From an uncultured Bacteroidales bacterium (GTDB taxonomy: Bacteria > Bacteroidota > Bacteroidia > Bacteroidales > UBA932): 64,000 nucleotides of DNA. Shown one piece after another: positions 32,504 to 41,765 of the stretch; position 1 is the first letter of the stretch; each line of letters begins with the position of its first letter. A program made the translations under genes and the position numbers. The notes beneath the pieces are model-generated. The model did not search any database, was not told the DNA's origin, and was given only the letters and a program-made list of their open reading frames with translations. The stretch covers positions 1 through 64,000 of the forward strand of contig CALYTI010000007.1 of NCBI GenBank assembly GCA_945487035.1. Reading direction: 5' to 3'.

Positions 32504-32583
32504 ATGCGCTAAAATACCACTTTTTGAATTGTTTTACAAATTTCAGTTTTATTGCATATTAGGAGAAATCGGAACTTTTTACT

Positions 32584-32591
32584 TAATTTTG
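32584..32591 (+). promoter_or_regulatory. Putative -7 element (TAATTTTG) upstream of the Na/Pi cotransporter gene
   Basis: TAnnTTTG match 26 bp upstream of the ATG. Confidence 0.5.
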
Positions 32592-32616
32592 CAAGCGAAA
32601 TATTCAGAAGACAAAT

Positions 32617-34311
32617 ATGGGTTCTACAGCAGCCATTTCCGCCATACTGACTCTTCTTGCAGGTATAGGTATTTTCCTTGTTGCCTGCCAAATGATGAGT
32701 TCCAATCTTGAGGCGGCAAGTTCCAAAAAACTAAAGCATCTCTTTGCCAAAGCTTCCAAAAGCAAACTTCTCGGTGTTGGTATCGGTACCATCGGTACAG
32801 CTGCAATTCAGAGTTCCGGCGCGACAACGGTAATGACCATAGGTTTTGTCAATGCCGGCATCATCTCGCTCCAACAGGCAGCCACCATAATCTACGGTGC
32901 AAACATAGGTACGACCGTTACCGCGCAGATTGTCGCCCTCGGTATGTTCGGAGGGACCGGAATCTCAACATCGGTAATCTTCTCCGCCTTTGCAGGTATG
33001 GGGGCCTTCCTGAGCCTGTTCTCGAAGAAGAGCAATATGAAGACCCTGGGAGGTATCCTCGCCGGTTTCGGTATGCTTTTCGTCGGACTCAGCCTGATGA
33101 GCGGCTCAATGAAGGATTTCGCAGCTCTTGAAGGAGTAAAGACTTTCCTTGCGTCCATCGGCAATCCTATTCTGCTTGTGCTGATAGGTGCACTGTTTAC
33201 CGCCATCATCCAGAGTTCATCCGTGATGACATCCATTGCGCTTGCAATGGTTGTGAGCGGACTCATCTCGCTTGACCAGGGCATCTTCCTCACTATGGGT
33301 TCCAATATCGGTTCCTGTATCGTAGCGATTCTGGCAGGTATTACCAGCAGCAAAAACGCGAAGCGCACAGCTCTGATTCACCTGATTTTCAACTGTGCCG
33401 GTGTAGTATTCTTTATGCTTGTCAACTGGCTTATGTCCGGACTGAGCCACGGGAACATCACCTTCGGCAACATCTTCAACGCTGCTTTCCCGGGTGCGCC
33501 GCAGACCCAGCTCGCGATGTTCCATACCTTCTTCAACCTCATTACGGTCATCTGTATGCTGCCTCTCACCGACCTGCTCGTGAAGACAGTCATCAGAATG
33601 GTACCTGATGTGCCTCAGGCAGAGGCTGCGGATGCGCCTCACCTTCACTATGTGGACAACAATATGTTGAAGACCCCGCCTATTGCAGTTGACCAGACCA
33701 AGCGCGAAATCGTGCGTATGTCAGAGCTTGCAATGGAGAATTTCAACCGTGCCCTCAGAATAGTCAGCACCCTGTCCTTTGCGGAAAAGGAGACTTTCGA
33801 GAAGACGGAAAACGAGCTCAATTTCATCAACCGTGCCCTCGTGGACTTCGTGGTGAAACTCTCTGAGCAAAAGGGACTCAGCGAACACGACCATATCTAT
33901 CTGGCAACCACCTACCGCACCATCCGCGACCTGGAGCGTATCGGAGACTATGCAGAGAACATTCTCGAATACTCCGAGGCGCTGGCAGAGGATGGAGAAG
34001 GCTTTTCGAAGAAAGCAATCGGGGAGATTGCAACTCTTCAGTCCAAGGTCGGAGACCTCTACAATTTTGCCATCAGGGCATATGAGGATGAAGATCTGGA
34101 TGCTCTTGCCAAGGCAAATGATGTGGAGGAGGAAATCGACGATATCACAAAGGCTATGGAGGACAACCACATCACCCGCCTGAGCGAGGGTGTTTGTACC
34201 GCAAAGGTCGGTGCACAGTATCTGTCCCTCACTTCCAATACCGAGCGTATTGCCGACCACCTTGTGAACGTTGCCAAGTCCATCCGCAGTCTCACCGGCA
34301 TTCAGGCGTAA
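32617..34311 (+). CDS. Na/Pi cotransporter family protein with C-terminal PhoU-like domain
   Basis: GTAAIQSSGATTVMTIGFVNAG and IIQSSSVMTSIALAMV QSS repeats; helical PhoU-like tail. Confidence 0.93.
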   Translation: MGSTAAISAILTLLAGIGIFLVACQMMSSNLEAASSKKLKHLFAKASKSKLLGVGIGTIGTAAIQSSGATTVMTIGFVNAGIISLQQAATIIYGANIGTTVTAQIVALGMFGGTGISTSVIFSAFAGMGAFLSLFSKKSNMKTLGGILAGFGMLFVGLSLMSGSMKDFAALEGVKTFLASIGNPILLVLIGALFTAIIQSSSVMTSIALAMVVSGLISLDQGIFLTMGSNIGSCIVAILAGITSSKNAKRTALIHLIFNCAGVVFFMLVNWLMSGLSHGNITFGNIFNAAFPGAPQTQLAMFHTFFNLITVICMLPLTDLLVKTVIRMVPDVPQAEAADAPHLHYVDNNMLKTPPIAVDQTKREIVRMSELAMENFNRALRIVSTLSFAEKETFEKTENELNFINRALVDFVVKLSEQKGLSEHDHIYLATTYRTIRDLERIGDYAENILEYSEALAEDGEGFSKKAIGEIATLQSKVGDLYNFAIRAYEDEDLDALAKANDVEEEIDDITKAMEDNHITRLSEGVCTAKVGAQYLSLTSNTERIADHLVNVAKSIRSLTGIQA

Positions 34312-34330
34312 ATCCGCACTGCCCGTCAAA

Positions 34331-34363
34331 GAGCAATTTTAACCCCTCATTTTTGCTCTTTTG
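34331..34363 (+). repeat. Island repeat copy A
   Basis: GAGCAATTTTAACCCCTCATTTTTGCTCTTTTG; flanks extend the palindrome (GTCAAAGAGCAA/TTGCTCTTTTGAC). Confidence 0.85.
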
Positions 34364-34445
34364 ACTTTTATGATATGATAGTGTTTCATCGAGTGTATCC
34401 TGCTGAACACGGGAATCTGTACGGGAAAGCCCAATTTCCGTACGG

Positions 34446-34596
34446 ATGAGCCTGCAACTTCAATCGGTACGGGAAGATCCCATGTTGGACATCACCGTCT
34501 CCGACTACGTGGAGAAGAACGCTAGCCCGGAGTTGCGGGAGATGGGGGCGGATCTGGCGGATTGGGTGGTGGTGGAGAGGCTGATGGGGAAATAAC
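34446..34596 (+). pseudogene. Possible frameshifted small-gene remnant
   Basis: MSLQLQSVREDPMLDITVSDYVEKNASPELREMGADLA then a G-run; shifting frame gives ..DWVVVERLMGK*. Confidence 0.25.
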
Positions 34597-34670
34597 ACAC
34601 TCATCCTGAAGAGAAGCAGGCATTTTTGTCTCAGACATCAGTTCCTATTGCCAGTTTGATTTGAAATACC

Positions 34671-34678
34671 TAACTTTG
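34671..34678 (+). promoter_or_regulatory. Putative -7 element (TAACTTTG) for the ImmA/IrrE-DUF4411 pair
   Basis: TAnnTTTG match just upstream of ATG 34685. Confidence 0.5.
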
Positions 34679-34684
34679 CACATA

Positions 34685-35863
34685 ATGAAAATTGAGTACA
34701 ATAAAAATCGTGTAACTTATTTACTGTCACTGTATAAGATGACGGAAAGCGAGTTATTGTCCGCAATTAACGTTGACCTAAAAACACCTATCACATGGAA
34801 AGACATTGATGCTGACGAGATTGAAATCAATCACCTCAAGCGCATCGATAAAGTCTTTAATAAAGGCCTCCTGTACTACTCAGATCCATCCACCCCAAGA
34901 AAGGACAAGGGCACCAGTGTCTTCTTTCGTAAGGAGCATTTCTCTACTCAACTCAATATAGGCGCGAAGAAAAGAGTGCGTGAATTTGAGGATATGAAGA
35001 CCCAAATCAGCGCAATCTGCAAACTGTCCAAATTCAACCTAAAGAGGGCTCTTGCGACTTACACAGTCAAGGATGACCCTAAAGCCATAGCATTTGCTCT
35101 CCGTACTACTATTCTTCCGGATTTTACCTCAGTCAAACGAGATTTCCTGAAGAATTTCATCAACAAGCTTGGAGATAGCAATGTTTTGGTATTTGAATTC
35201 GTAGATACATTCAATAAAAAAGAAAAAGCCAATATTGATGGTTTCTATATCGAGCCTAATGCTATAGTATTGAAGCGAAATCAAGACTCTCTTAGCCGCG
35301 AGATTTTCACACTTGCACATGAGGTCGGACATTACCTTCTCCAGCGCGAAGAGATTGAGGAGATTGATTTTTCCAAAATTACAGAGAACACGACTAATCT
35401 ATCTGATATAGAAAGATGGTGCAACACCTTTGCTTACTATCTTCTTCTCGGACCTGATAATGCGGCTAAACTTGACGCGATAGATAGATATGACTATCGA
35501 ATTGATTATGGTCACGATATTATTGAGGCTATTTCCAAGGCCACTAATTTGAGCCGCCTTGCTATTTTCACGAATATCTTTCTCCAGCAAAAGATGACGT
35601 TTGCAGATTACAGCAATGTCAGAGAGGATTTACACCAGCAGTGGCTTACACGCAAAGAAAACGAGAAACTCAAAAGAGAACACGACAGAGAAGCTGGCAT
35701 ACCTCAAAGAGGAAGTACTCCAAAGCCTATTCAATCGAATCTAGTTTATGACATATATAACTACGCTTTGAATAGAGGCGTTGTTTCCGAGCGTGAGTAC
35801 TGTACTGCGCTGAATATAAAAGCTAACAATATAAGCAGCATATTCTATGAAGGCAATCATTGA
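34685..35863 (+). CDS. ImmA/IrrE family metallo-endopeptidase
   Basis: LAHEVGHYLLQ zinc motif (HExxH); overlaps the downstream PIN-like ORF by 17 nt. Confidence 0.88.
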   Translation: MKIEYNKNRVTYLLSLYKMTESELLSAINVDLKTPITWKDIDADEIEINHLKRIDKVFNKGLLYYSDPSTPRKDKGTSVFFRKEHFSTQLNIGAKKRVREFEDMKTQISAICKLSKFNLKRALATYTVKDDPKAIAFALRTTILPDFTSVKRDFLKNFINKLGDSNVLVFEFVDTFNKKEKANIDGFYIEPNAIVLKRNQDSLSREIFTLAHEVGHYLLQREEIEEIDFSKITENTTNLSDIERWCNTFAYYLLLGPDNAAKLDAIDRYDYRIDYGHDIIEAISKATNLSRLAIFTNIFLQQKMTFADYSNVREDLHQQWLTRKENEKLKREHDREAGIPQRGSTPKPIQSNLVYDIYNYALNRGVVSEREYCTALNIKANNISSIFYEGNH

Positions 35864-36410
35864 TACGTGTTCGCTTATATCATTCGTGAGGTACTACCTC
35901 CCTTTTGACCAGGACAACCAGTTGAAGAATTTTCTGGAAACACAGATTCTGGAGAAGAAAATTATTGTCTTGGACAAGGTAGCAAAAGAATGCGAATATA
36001 CCAGCCAGGGATTGGTCATATCAGCGTTACCTTTTATCAAGAACAAGAAGTACATAACGAGCACATCTTCACTTATAGCTCCTGCAAAATTTCATAAACT
36101 TATCGACAACAACTTCCTCATCGGCTCCGAGAAGAAGGGGTTAACTGATGCAGAATATCAGTCAAAGAGAGATAGCTTCCTCAACTCAGCAGACTGCGCC
36201 ATAATTCTCTATGCGTATAACAACAAAGCATCAGAAGAGATAATAATCATCACGGAAGAAACTGGTTACAATAACGACGGTAAGGTTTTCAAAAAGATTC
36301 CCGAAAATTGCAATATCATCGACGTTAAGACTCAAACTCTTCCGGAATTCTTCAAGTCGAACGATTTGATCAATCTTTCAATAGACATTACCGCTACTTC
36401 CCTCTTTTAG
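35847..36410 (+). CDS. DUF4411-like PIN-domain protein (putative toxin)
   Basis: N-terminal MKAIIDTCSLISFVRYYLPFD (PIN-like Asp); SADCAIILYA; ITEETGYNNDGKVFKKIPENC. Confidence 0.75.
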   Translation: MKAIIDTCSLISFVRYYLPFDQDNQLKNFLETQILEKKIIVLDKVAKECEYTSQGLVISALPFIKNKKYITSTSSLIAPAKFHKLIDNNFLIGSEKKGLTDAEYQSKRDSFLNSADCAIILYAYNNKASEEIIIITEETGYNNDGKVFKKIPENCNIIDVKTQTLPEFFKSNDLINLSIDITATSLF

Positions 36411-36415
36411 TAATT

Positions 36416-36937
36416 CTACTCGAATATCAAATACCGGAAATACGGCTCAAATATCACACTCTCCGTATCCTCCCGGTTGGCCAGCGGTTCATTGATGAAA
36501 TTACTCTCGCGCCACAGGTCCTTTGTCACCTTATGCAACGGCTTCTGAGGTTCTCCAAATTCATAAACACCCACCTTAACTCTCTTTAAGAGTTTAGCCT
36601 CAAGCATCTGAGCGACAGCATTAATCTGCACATTGTACACACTCTTGTTTGCTCCGTACTTCGCCCCGAGCATCCTCAGAATCAAATCCGTATTGATTTC
36701 ATCCTGAAGCCTAAACTGCTTAGCCAACATGCAGAAAAGATCATAGCAGAACGGATACCTTGCCACAATTACGGCCGACAAAATCAGATTCTTGTCAGCA
36801 GGTGACCTCAGAGCCGCCAGAACCTCATCCTTACGTTCCTTGCTCAGTTCCACAAGCTGATTATCCGCAAGCGTAGTCTTCACCTGGCGGAATCCCTTCT
36901 TTTTGCGTTTTGGGCCTTCTGGATGGCGTGAGAGCAA
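36416..36937 (-). CDS. Hypothetical helical protein, probably truncated at its N-terminus by repeat copy B
   Basis: No ATG near the 5' end; only a TTG lying inside the repeat; open frame begins in repeat-derived sequence. Confidence 0.5.
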   Translation of the reverse strand: MLSRHPEGPKRKKKGFRQVKTTLADNQLVELSKERKDEVLAALRSPADKNLILSAVIVARYPFCYDLFCMLAKQFRLQDEINTDLILRMLGAKYGANKSVYNVQINAVAQMLEAKLLKRVKVGVYEFGEPQKPLHKVTKDLWRESNFINEPLANREDTESVIFEPYFRYLIFE

Positions 36938-36964
36938 TTTGAGGGGGTCATTTTTGCGCTTTTG
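36932..36964 (+). repeat. Island repeat copy B (core inverted)
   Basis: GAGCAATTTGAGGGGGTCATTTTTGCGCTTTTG. Confidence 0.85.
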
Positions 36965-36982
36965 CCGATTTTTGAATGCTCA

Positions 36983-37015
36983 GAGCAATTTTATGGGGCT
37001 CTTTTTGCGCTTATG
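36983..37015 (+). repeat. Island repeat copy C (core inverted)
   Basis: GAGCAATTTTATGGGGCTCTTTTTGCGCTTATG. Confidence 0.8.
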
Positions 37016-38577
37016 CCTTTTATGATATCGTTGAAGTTCATTATCAATGCATACATCGCCTCGTTGAATGTCCCATATGTCAATTCGGATTTCCTGAACG
37101 ACATACACTTTCCTTCATCATCAGGCACCACATAGCAGAATCTCCCGTCTTCGGAATCATTCAGGACAGAAAGATATGTCTTATACTCAGTTTCAATCGC
37201 TTGGCGTATCTCACCCAAGGTTGTAGGGAACTCAATTCTGTCCCTGACAAGCAGCGCGACCGGATCTTCATATCCAATCTTTTCCTCCAATTTCACCCAT
37301 TCCTGCTTCTGCCATATAGCACTTTCAACAATTTGCCGGAATTGCTCGAGGCTTATCTCGCCTTCAGTGCCGCATTCCTCCTCAAACGGCAGGGATATCA
37401 CTCCCTCATCGTCTCCGCTCCCCAGATAGTCGTGAAAGGTCCCGGGCTCTATCCTGACCCATCCGGTCTCTTCAAGCATATGTAGTGTATTCTCCGCATC
37501 ATAGTATATGAACGGAGCTCCTGCCTCATAAAGGGCCAATGCTATCTTCAAACCCATTTCCAGGCATACAGAATAGCTGATACCGAAAGTAACGAGCCAT
37601 TTACCGTCAGCATAATAGTCCGAGCTGCCCACATTCATTCGGGACAGTCCTAGTTCACCGTAATGATCATTGGCAAATGACTTGAAGTCAGCCACACTGT
37701 CAAGGTCATAGTCATCAATTTTGCCGTAGTGGATGCCCGAGTTCTTGTAGTATTCCACATCATCCTCTGCGGAATCCTTATCTCTGTCCCTCAATAATTT
37801 GGAATCATTCCGGAAAACTGTGTCCGCAATCCTGTAATAGTGACAGAATTTCCGTATGGTCATCTCGCCAAACGGGACAGGAAGATTGTTCTCCTTCCAG
37901 TAATCTGCATCCGAATTTTTCGGAGTATGCTCGTAGAATTCCTCTCTTCTTATCAATTCCTTCATAACTGCAATGCAGTACTCCCGGTTCGCTACTACAA
38001 GTTTCCGATCCGGCAATATGGCATTGAGGTCGCGGCTTCGGATTCTTCCGCTTCTCTGGCAATATGGGAGATCAGACTCCAGATGTCCGTTGTATGCTTC
38101 AGGGTCCTTTACAATCTCAGCCACCCGCTCTTTCACCAATTCAAGAAGAGGAACCAAAAACCAACTCATATCTTGCCGGCAATTGCTCATTGAGTCCCTA
38201 TTGGTCATTATTATGTATTGATGGCACCTGTCGGATATCTTCAGAAAATGGTTCTCTCTGTAGGTTGACGTGGTAAGAAAATACCACTCTGTCTGCATCG
38301 GGTAGTCCTCGTCCAATGCTTCCTGGTAGGACTGAAGGTCGTCATCATCGTCATCTTCCCTTTCATAGCGAAAGTAATCCCAGGCTCTCATTTCCTTCGC
38401 GGTTCCACGGGGTATCTCCAGCCAGATGATACGTGCCTGGTCGTCATCTACCGGTTCAAACACGGAAAGTTCCTGCTGGATTTCTATCAGCAACTCAAAT
38501 GACTTATCATCAAGTTGGGTATCATTGCAAAGCCCGCCGTGGAGCACTGAATGCATTATCGGTTGTATTATTCTCAT
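36991..38577 (-). CDS. Hypothetical protein of unknown family, acidic, 528 aa
   Basis: Long ORF in an accessory region; C-terminal KGISAKRAP is encoded by repeat copy C. Confidence 0.7.
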   Translation of the reverse strand: MRIIQPIMHSVLHGGLCNDTQLDDKSFELLIEIQQELSVFEPVDDDQARIIWLEIPRGTAKEMRAWDYFRYEREDDDDDDLQSYQEALDEDYPMQTEWYFLTTSTYRENHFLKISDRCHQYIIMTNRDSMSNCRQDMSWFLVPLLELVKERVAEIVKDPEAYNGHLESDLPYCQRSGRIRSRDLNAILPDRKLVVANREYCIAVMKELIRREEFYEHTPKNSDADYWKENNLPVPFGEMTIRKFCHYYRIADTVFRNDSKLLRDRDKDSAEDDVEYYKNSGIHYGKIDDYDLDSVADFKSFANDHYGELGLSRMNVGSSDYYADGKWLVTFGISYSVCLEMGLKIALALYEAGAPFIYYDAENTLHMLEETGWVRIEPGTFHDYLGSGDDEGVISLPFEEECGTEGEISLEQFRQIVESAIWQKQEWVKLEEKIGYEDPVALLVRDRIEFPTTLGEIRQAIETEYKTYLSVLNDSEDGRFCYVVPDDEGKCMSFRKSELTYGTFNEAMYALIMNFNDIIKGISAKRAP

Positions 38578-38670
38578 AAGAATGCCATTTATGGGTATCT
38601 ATGTGTTATTGCAAAGTTCCGACGAATTATTGGCAATGCAATGTATTCATATAATAAATTATTTCATTGA

Positions 38671-38826
38671 AAATCAGAGATTTACAGACTAATTTCAATA
38701 GCTGAAGAAGCTTTGTTGGCAATTTGGCTCAAAAGACTGGAATCTGAAGGATGGAAGGGAACCCTAAGGTGGTTAGCAGATGAAATAGGTCAGCAGCACC
38801 TGAAGGCGGTGGGATTGTATGAGTAG
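38671..38826 (+). pseudogene. Orphan gene remnant
   Basis: Open frame after a stop: KSEIYRLISIAEEALLAIWLKRLESEGWKGTLRWLADEIGQQHLKAVGLYE*; no start codon. Confidence 0.35.
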
Positions 38827-38965
38827 AATAATGCTACTAAAATGTCAATAATTATCAGTATTTTTGTTGTCATAGCAAGTACATCGTTATTAGTTTTATG
38901 CGACACCATTTTTTTTGGACAATGGTGAGAATTGCATACATTGATTCTTTATATTTGATATTAAT

Positions 38966-41146
38966 ATGAGCAGAGTAGCATATAGTGCGACGAAGGCTAT
39001 TTTTATGGATGACGTCCTATATAATAGGTTTATACCAAAGATGATAGAGGGCGCAAGACTAAACCATATCGGAGGATCTGACAATGAGATTCTTTCATGG
39101 CAAAACAATGCACCAAATATAAGGAACTTGCTGGAATTGAGTAAGGTTCCGGATGACATCATTGTATCTTTCGAATATAAAGTTCCTAATGGTGGACGTA
39201 TTGACTGCATGCTATATGGGGTTGGTGATAATCACAAGGATAATGTTATCCATTTGGAATTGAAGCAGTGGAGCAACAAGTCTGTTCAAGAATTGTATGA
39301 CAGTGGAGTATTCAAGGTAGATGCATTTGTTGGTGGAACATATCGTACTGTGTGTCATCCGTCCCAGCAAGTATTGAATTATCAGAAACATCTGCTGAAT
39401 TACGTAGAAGAACTGAATGAGAGCAATACTAATTTGGAGGGCATAGCGTATTGTTACAACTACGACAGTAAATTGGACCCTCATGCTCTATATGCCAATC
39501 ATTATAGAGCAGTATTGGACAAACACACGTTGTATTCCAGAGATGAAATAATTCGCTTGGCGGAAAAGATTCACACTCTTTTATGTTATGGCTCAGGCTT
39601 GGAAATATTCAATAGAGTCACAACAAGTAGAATTCGTCAATCAAAAACCTTAATTGATGCTGCTGCAAATATGTTTCGAGGGATTACTGAGTTCTCTCTT
39701 CTGGATGACCAAATAGCAGCAAGCGAAACTATATTTGCGGAAGTCAAAAGAGCAATAAAGCAACCTGATGAAAAAACGGTTATAATAGTAAAAGGTGGGC
39801 CAGGCACCGGTAAAACTGTTATTGCTCTCCACGTTTTGGCACAAATGGCGAATGAAGGCAATACTTCAAACATCTTCTTTACAACCCGTTCTAAAGCATT
39901 GAGGGAGTCTTTGAAATTGAAACTTCAAAACATTGTTCTTGAAAATGGCAGAGAGGGAGATGCAAGTGATATGATTGCGAATATCTTCCATTTCAAGCCA
40001 TACTATTTCAAAGAGAACGAGGTGGATTTGCTGCTCGTTGATGAAGCTCATAGAGTTCAACAGTCGGCGAATTATATGGGAGATAAGTATTATGAACAAA
40101 CATATTTGTCTCAAGCCGTTTCATTGATGTATTGTGCAAAAGTTTGCGTGTTCTTCATTGATGACAATCAGGCCATTAAAACGGAAGAAATTGGCAACTC
40201 CAGAGACATAAGGATAGCTGCATTGCAATACAGGAAAAGTGTAACGGCATACACTGAATCCGATTTTTACAAGAAACTGCTGAAAGCAAGAAAGTCATTA
40301 GAAAAGACTTTGGCAAAAAGGGAGAGTCTTGCAAGGAATTGTGCCGATGATGACTATCAGCGTGGAATAATTACGGCTTTGGATGAGAAAATTTCAGAAT
40401 TGCAACGCGAACTTACAAAAGAGGATTGTCTTAATCAGGTAAATAGTAACCTAAAGAAAGACATAAATGTGATTGAGTTGGAATTGAAATCGCAATTCCG
40501 ATGCAACGGCTCAGATAATTATCTTGATTGGCTTGACAAAGTGCTATATTGTTCATCATCAGAAATTAATGTTCATTTTTCAGAGAATGAATATGATTTC
40601 AGAATTTTTGAGTCTCCTCAAGCTTTATATGAAACAATCGTATCTCTGGATTCACCGCAAGGCAACCCAAAGCAAATTGCAAGATTGGCTGCCGGATATT
40701 GTTGGCGCTGGTCAACTGAATTGTTACCAAATGGGGATTTGAGAAAGGATGTAAAGATTGGCAATTTTGAGATGCCGTGGGAAACTAATGCAGTCAGAGC
40801 CAGAGGTCAATTCAGAGATATGTATGCAAGTTCAGCAGATACTTGGGCCATAGAACCTCAAGGCGTTAATCAGATTGGATGCATTTTTTCAATTCAAGGA
40901 TTCGAGATAGATTACATAGGGGTAATTCTTGGCCCAGATATTACATATGATGCAAAGGAAGATTGTTTGGTAGGAGTTGTCGGAAAGAATATTGCAGTTA
41001 CTAGCAATGATCAGGATACTTATACAAGACATATTCGAAACGCATATCGTGTTTTGATGTCCCGTGGAAAGAAAGGGTGTTTTATATATTGCTGTAATCA
41101 AGATGTGGCGGCATTTTTGAGGAAATGCCTTGATGAAATCAATTAG
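38966..41146 (+). CDS. DUF2075 helicase-like protein with N-terminal PD-(D/E)XK-like region
   Basis: Walker A GGPGTGKTV, Walker B LLLVDEAHR; N-terminal RIDCMLYG...VIHLELKQW; C-terminal VLMSRGKKGCFIY. Confidence 0.85.
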   Translation: MSRVAYSATKAIFMDDVLYNRFIPKMIEGARLNHIGGSDNEILSWQNNAPNIRNLLELSKVPDDIIVSFEYKVPNGGRIDCMLYGVGDNHKDNVIHLELKQWSNKSVQELYDSGVFKVDAFVGGTYRTVCHPSQQVLNYQKHLLNYVEELNESNTNLEGIAYCYNYDSKLDPHALYANHYRAVLDKHTLYSRDEIIRLAEKIHTLLCYGSGLEIFNRVTTSRIRQSKTLIDAAANMFRGITEFSLLDDQIAASETIFAEVKRAIKQPDEKTVIIVKGGPGTGKTVIALHVLAQMANEGNTSNIFFTTRSKALRESLKLKLQNIVLENGREGDASDMIANIFHFKPYYFKENEVDLLLVDEAHRVQQSANYMGDKYYEQTYLSQAVSLMYCAKVCVFFIDDNQAIKTEEIGNSRDIRIAALQYRKSVTAYTESDFYKKLLKARKSLEKTLAKRESLARNCADDDYQRGIITALDEKISELQRELTKEDCLNQVNSNLKKDINVIELELKSQFRCNGSDNYLDWLDKVLYCSSSEINVHFSENEYDFRIFESPQALYETIVSLDSPQGNPKQIARLAAGYCWRWSTELLPNGDLRKDVKIGNFEMPWETNAVRARGQFRDMYASSADTWAIEPQGVNQIGCIFSIQGFEIDYIGVILGPDITYDAKEDCLVGVVGKNIAVTSNDQDTYTRHIRNAYRVLMSRGKKGCFIYCCNQDVAAFLRKCLDEIN

Positions 41147-41184
41147 ATTCAAGCGGCGGGGCTCATCTTCCTGCGCTACCGTGA

Positions 41185-41219
41185 GAGCAATTTCAGGGGG
41201 GGGCATTTTTACGCTTTGG
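41185..41219 (+). repeat. Island repeat copy D (core inverted, divergent)
   Basis: GAGCAATTTCAGGGGGGGGCATTTTTACGCTTTGG. Confidence 0.7.
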
Positions 41220-41308
41220 ACCGGAGAGAGTTCTGCATAAGACACAATCTTCTTGCGCCTTTGCAATCACGTTCATATTTCATCTCTTCGCACAGATAAA
41301 TCAGATTT

Positions 41309-41518
41309 ATGGCTTGTAACTCAGACTTCGTTCAATATATCGCGGACCAGTGTGCTGGTGCCGGGGAAATCGCCGTAAAAAAGATGATAGGAGACTATTG
41401 CATTTATTGCGATGGCATCCTGTTCGGTTTGATATGTGACAACAACTTATACCTCAAGGTAACAGAGCTTGATTAAGGCAACTCTTCCAGCGCTTCCGAA
41501 GCCGAAGGTGAGACTATG
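41309..41518 (+). pseudogene. TfoX N-terminal domain fragment
   Basis: Read manually (not in supplied track): MACNSDFVQYIADQCAGAGEIAVKKMIGDYCIYCDGILFGLICDNNLYLKV then non-homologous tail and stop. Confidence 0.65.
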
Positions 41519-41531
41519 AGGACTGCTCAGG

Positions 41532-41765
41532 TTGCGTTTCAGGCTGACTCTGTGCGTGGTGGTGCTGTATGATGAGGGGTATGAGGGTGAGAGGAAATTA
41601 CGGACGGCTAAAAGATATTTCCTTTTTGCGGATGAGTGTGGAGACCAGAATTTATCCAAATATGATTCTAATTTTCCCGTATTTACTCTATGCGGGATAA
41701 TAGTTCCCCGTGACCAGGTGCGTAATCTTGAAAGAGAGATAAAGGCTCTAAATGAGCAATTTTGA
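41532..41765 (+). pseudogene. DUF3800 N-terminal fragment ending inside repeat copy E
   Basis: YFLFADECGDQNLSKYDSNFPVFTLCGIIVPRDQVRNLEREIKALNEQF*; DUF3800-like D-E-x-G-D start; stop supplied by the repeat. Confidence 0.6.

Noticed and set aside
34323-34366. Repeat copy A as merely the terminator of the Na/Pi transporter gene
   Set aside because: The hairpin could terminate transcription, but four other copies with shared arms at unrelated gene borders argue for a repeat family; termination remains an alternative.
34386-34604. 72-aa minus-strand ORF, His/Pro-rich
   Set aside because: Antisense to a more protein-like decayed plus-strand frame; no motif.
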